Source: Acidimicrobiales bacterium | Lineage (GTDB): Bacteria; Actinomycetota; Acidimicrobiia; Acidimicrobiales; SZUA-35 | Direction: 5' to 3' | Assembly (NCBI GenBank): GCA_028285495.1 | Contig: JANQPB010000035.1 | Location: 1-64,000 of the forward strand | Length of the DNA stretch: 64,000 nt | Part shown: positions 61,119 to 64,000 of the stretch, piece by piece | Layout of the letters: each line of letters opens with the position of its first letter | Position numbering within the stretch: the first letter of the stretch is position 1 | The notes under the pieces: model-generated | What the model saw: only the letters and a program-made list of their open reading frames with translations | What the model was told of the DNA's origin: nothing | Databases searched by the model: none | Made by a program: the position numbers and the translations under genes

Positions 61119-62452
61119 CCGCTGTCCACGAGGAGCGGGGCCCGGTCCACCAGACCAGACGGCTCGCCGTGCTGCCGGCGGCGGTCGGCGCGCTCGGGGT
61201 GATCTGGGCGCTGGCCGGGGCGTTCGCCACCGGTGTCGCCGACGGTCGGCCGGGCCTGCCCATCGCCGTCGGGGTGGCGGTCCTCGTGCTGGCCACCGTG
61301 GTCTCGGGATCGGGGGCCGGGCTCTCCGCCGGCCTGGGCGTGCTGACCGTCGCCGCCGTCACCAGCGGCGACGAGCCCGTCACCCGAACCGAGCTCGTCG
61401 TGCTGGTGGTGGCGGTCATCGTGATCCACGAGACCGTGCGGTTCTCGCTCGACGCCCGCCGGCCGGCCCGGCTCGGACCCGGGCTGGTCACCCGCTACCT
61501 CGTCACGACCGCCGGCGTGGCGGCGGCCGCCGCCGCCATCGCCGCCGTGCTCCACCGCCTGGCCACGACCGCGCCGGGGCCGGCGGGCTGGATCCCGGTC
61601 GGATTGGCCGCGGCCGGCGTCCCGGCGCTGGCGCTGTGGGCGGGGCGCCGCGTCCCCGCCGATCGGGCCGGCGTTCGGGTACGGGCGACGGCCGCCGTGG
61701 CGGCGACCGTCGTCGTCCTGGCCCTGGCCGTCGTCGGGGCCCGGGCCCGCTCGGCGATCGAGGGCTCCGGCCCGACCCCGACCGACGCCGGGTCGACCAC
61801 GACGACCACGGTCGAGGTGGTTCCGGTCGTCCCGGTCGAGCTGACGCCGATCGAGTTCCGCCGCGGTCTGACGTTCCTGTTCCTGATCGGGGCGACGCTG
61901 CTCATCGGGGCGCTCTACCTGGCCCTTCGACGGCCGGAGGCGATGTTCGATCTCGGTGACATCGAGCAGGACGAGGGGCGGCAGACGTTCGGCCTGGTGC
62001 CACCGGGGCGGGCCGACGCCGGATCGACCGTCGAGGTCGACGAGGACGAGTTGGCCCGCCTGCTGGCCGAGCTGCGGCTCGACATCGCCGGCCAGGCCGA
62101 CCCCGGGCGGGCCGTCCGATTCGCCTACGCCAACGTCGAGCGCCGCCTGGCCGACCTCGACCTCGTCCATCGGCCGGCGGAGACCGAGCGCGAGTACCTG
62201 GCCCGGGTCCTCGCCGGCGATCGGCTGGCCGGGGACGGCGGGTCCGCCCTCGCCGATCTCACGGCGCTCTTCGAGCGGGCCCGGTTCGGGACCGAGCCGG
62301 TCGGCGAGCCGCTCCGGGCCATGGCCCTCGATGCCATCGATCGGCTGGAGGCGGCCATCGCCGAGCCACGCCTCACCCGGCCATCGGCCGCGGCCGAGGT
62401 CGGGCGCGGCGCCGACCCCAGCAGCGGCGCCGATCCCGAGGATCGAACGTGA
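61115..62452 (+). CDS. multi-helix membrane protein with DUF4129 domain
   Basis: A 445-residue membrane protein. About seven hydrophobic segments span residues 17-220, followed by a Thr-rich extracytoplasmic linker and another helix (about 252-272). A cytoplasmic DUF4129-type domain (about 305-420) contains FAYANVERRLADLDLVHRPA and TEREYLARVLAG. It lacks the transglutaminase core found in the paralogous operon at 9487, so it is a split or reduced counterpart of that protein. ATGA overlap with DUF58 and GTGA overlap with the next gene show tight coupling. Confidence 0.82.
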   Translation: MTAVHEERGPVHQTRRLAVLPAAVGALGVIWALAGAFATGVADGRPGLPIAVGVAVLVLATVVSGSGAGLSAGLGVLTVAAVTSGDEPVTRTELVVLVVAVIVIHETVRFSLDARRPARLGPGLVTRYLVTTAGVAAAAAAIAAVLHRLATTAPGPAGWIPVGLAAAGVPALALWAGRRVPADRAGVRVRATAAVAATVVVLALAVVGARARSAIEGSGPTPTDAGSTTTTTVEVVPVVPVELTPIEFRRGLTFLFLIGATLLIGALYLALRRPEAMFDLGDIEQDEGRQTFGLVPPGRADAGSTVEVDEDELARLLAELRLDIAGQADPGRAVRFAYANVERRLADLDLVHRPAETEREYLARVLAGDRLAGDGGSALADLTALFERARFGTEPVGEPLRAMALDAIDRLEAAIAEPRLTRPSAAAEVGRGADPSSGADPEDRT

Positions 62453-62832
62453 ACCCGCTCGTGGTCGGCGGCATCGTGGTGGCCGTGGTGGCGGTCGCCC
62501 TCGCCCTCCAGGTCCTGGCCAGGGTGCTCCAGGGTCTGCCCCTCGACCAGCGGCGCGCCGATCCCCTCATCGACGTGTCGTCCCGGGCCACCGGCTCGAT
62601 GCGGCCGGCCGAGCTCCACCAGCTCACCTCGACCGTGACCAACGCCGTGCTGAGCGACGCCGCCTACCGCTCCGAGCTGGTGCCGCTCCTCGACCAGCTC
62701 GGCGCCCCGTCAGACGAGCAGGGCGGTCGGCGGCCCGGCGCCCGGGTCAGACGGTCGGACCGGATCGAGGAGGCCGTGTCGGCGCTGGAGGCCCGCTGGG
62801 GCATCGGCGATCCCGACGCCGGGCCACGGTGA
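62449..62832 (+). CDS. small membrane-anchored protein ending the second MoxR operon
   Basis: A 127-residue protein with one N-terminal membrane helix (about 4-25) and a mostly helical cytoplasmic part (about 50-90, with ELHQLTSTVTNAVLSDAAYR), then a Gly/Arg linker and a short final helix. Not recognised. GTG 62449 overlaps the DUF4129 stop as GTGA. Its place as the last of four coupled genes suggests a structural or adaptor role in the same complex. Confidence 0.72.
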   Translation: MNPLVVGGIVVAVVAVALALQVLARVLQGLPLDQRRADPLIDVSSRATGSMRPAELHQLTSTVTNAVLSDAAYRSELVPLLDQLGAPSDEQGGRRPGARVRRSDRIEEAVSALEARWGIGDPDAGPR

Positions 62833-62856
62833 CACCCGCCCGACGCTCCGACGCGC

Positions 62857-63825
62857 TCAGTCGAACGGGTAGGTGCCCGGGCTGGGGACGGCGTTCTCCG
62901 TGATCCCGCGGAGACCGGCCCGGCCCATCGCCAGCCACGCCTCGCGGGCGCTGGCCCCCATGTGGGGCAGCCCGACGAAGTCGGCCGACGACGTCAGCTC
63001 CGGGGCGTCGACCGGCTCGACGTGGAACACGTCGAAGGCGGCCCCGGCGATCCGACCGTCCGCCAGCCGCTCGGCCACCCCGGCCTCGTCGACGATGCTG
63101 CCCCTGGCGGTGTTGACCAGGAACACGCCGGGCCGAAGTCGATCGAGCACCTCGGGGGTGTAGAGACCGATCGTCGTGGAGTTCCGGGGCAGGTGGATCG
63201 TGAGCACCTCGGAGCGGGCCCACAGCTCGTCCGGCTCCACCGCCTCGACCCCTTGCTCGGCATAGAACTCGGGCTGGTCGACCCGATCACAGGCGAGGAT
63301 CTCGACGTCGAAGGGCTGGAGGAGCTTGACGACCTCGCGGCCGATGTTGCCGCAACCGTGGATCCCGACCGTCGCCCCTCGGAGCAGCCGACCTCGCTTC
63401 GGTGGCGTCCAGCGGCCGGCCCGGAGCTCGACGTTGGCCCAGTTGACGTGACGGACGAGGTCGAGCATCAGGCAAAGGGCGAGCTCGGAGACCGCGTGCC
63501 TGTTGACCCCGGGGATCCAGCCAATGCGGATGCCGCGCCCCTCCAGCTCGGCCGGATCGAGGTGGTCAACCCCGGCGGAGCAGCAGGCGATGACCTCGAG
63601 ATCGGGCAGGGCGTCGAGCACCCGGGCGGTGAACCGCTCGACGCCGATCACGGCCACCGTCGCGCCGCGGAGGAAGTCGATGAGATCGTCCTCGGCCGCC
63701 TTCGACGACGTGGCGATCCTGGCCTCGGGGTAGCGGGCCAACAGCTCGTCCCGGAGGGGCGGCATCATCGAGAACAGCCGGCTCGTGACGGCGACGGCGG
63801 TCGTCGGGTCGCTGGTGTCGGTCAC
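62857..63825 (-). CDS. D-isomer specific 2-hydroxyacid dehydrogenase
   Basis: NAD(P)-dependent oxidoreductase of 322 residues. The Rossmann motif GIHGCGNIGREV (about 153-164) and the Arg of VNTARGSIVDE (about 236-246) are present. The Glu-His pair seen in the family would be in FHVEP and at LPHMGAS. Such proteins include phosphoglycerate and hydroxypyruvate/glyoxylate reductases, and this one cannot be assigned more closely. GTG 63825 has GGAGGA 8 nt upstream, and TACGGT (63874-63869) may be the -10, giving a leader of about 37 nt. Convergent with the MoxR operon. Confidence 0.9.
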   Translation of the reverse strand: MTDTSDPTTAVAVTSRLFSMMPPLRDELLARYPEARIATSSKAAEDDLIDFLRGATVAVIGVERFTARVLDALPDLEVIACCSAGVDHLDPAELEGRGIRIGWIPGVNRHAVSELALCLMLDLVRHVNWANVELRAGRWTPPKRGRLLRGATVGIHGCGNIGREVVKLLQPFDVEILACDRVDQPEFYAEQGVEAVEPDELWARSEVLTIHLPRNSTTIGLYTPEVLDRLRPGVFLVNTARGSIVDEAGVAERLADGRIAGAAFDVFHVEPVDAPELTSSADFVGLPHMGASAREAWLAMGRAGLRGITENAVPSPGTYPFD

Positions 63826-63983
63826 GGTCGTTCCTCCGGGCGCAGACGACGGGGGGCGGGCACGGCAGACCGTAGTCCCGGCCAGACGGATGATCGATTC
63901 CCCAGGGACCGGCCGGACCGCCGGCCGGCGCAGGCCGGACTACGATCGGGGTCGGGAACGGCGTCACGGGAACGGAGACGGTC

Positions 63984-64000
63984 ATGCGCATCATCGTGCG
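63984..64000 (+). CDS. start of a gene cut by the window edge
   Basis: ATG 63984 with GGAG six bases upstream (63974-63977) and a -10-like TACGAT at 63941-63946. Only Met-Arg-Ile-Ile-Val and part of a sixth codon are visible, so the product cannot be told. Confidence 0.5.

Overview
The window is very GC-rich, with GC at nearly all third codon positions, frequent GTG and TTG starts and many ATGA/GTGA start-stop overlaps. The gene content is actinobacterial: mraZ-rsmH-ftsL, DUF3040, MtrA-MtrB-LpqB, a PimB-like mannosyltransferase, an F420-type LLM oxidoreductase and a mycofactocin locus. The style (Thr/Ser-rich surface proteins, TgpA/DUF58/MoxR clusters, a NYN protein with a long coiled coil) suggests class Acidimicrobiia; that placement is inference. 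It looks like ordinary chromosome: no insertion sequence, integrase, phage, CRISPR array, tRNA or rRNA was seen.

Layout. 1-2.9 kb: division cluster (ftsL-like partial, rsmH, mraZ) on the minus strand. 2.9-6 kb: lipoate-ligase family, HNH nuclease, acyl-CoA dehydrogenase and a coupled small gene. 6-12 kb: ROK kinase, then a MoxR-DUF58-transglutaminase operon. 12-15.9 kb: DUF3040, dinB, Nudix, membrane protein, inositol-phosphatase family. 16-19 kb: mtrA-mtrB-lpqB. 19-24.8 kb: central carbon genes (pfkA, glpK, aminotransferase, ROK glucokinase) and a TetR gene with a visible operator. 24.8-30 kb: a degenerate SMC/ABC-like protein, SRPBCC, pimB, queG and a small Cys-rich protein.

30.1-43.7 kb is the most interesting part: a zinc-type dehydrogenase, mftA, mftB, mftC, a secreted Thr/Ser-rich surface protein, a DUF937 protein, mftE, a MoxR-VWA pair whose junction carries a candidate programmed -1 frameshift signal, mftF, and convergently a 1379-residue coiled-coil/NYN protein with a zinc-ribbon partner. 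MftA supplies the Val-Tyr core, MftB presents it, MftC modifies it, MftE releases the dipeptide and MftF glycosylates it. mftD is not in the window.

43.8-52.3 kb: trpD, a membrane protein, the RNase P RNA, a hemolysin-III family protein, a phosphatase/membrane protein/zinc-ribbon run, PBP1A and an unrecognised protein. 52.3-57.7 kb: sugar-epimerase, DUF4910 and epimerase genes, epoxide hydrolase and LLM oxidoreductase. 57.7-64 kb: PhyH dioxygenase, a second MoxR-DUF58-DUF4129 operon, a D-2-hydroxyacid dehydrogenase and the first codons of one more gene.

A TANNNT hexamer lies only 6-9 nt upstream of the start codon of at least seventeen genes, which points to widespread leaderless transcription; genes with a more distant hexamer usually have a Shine-Dalgarno sequence instead.
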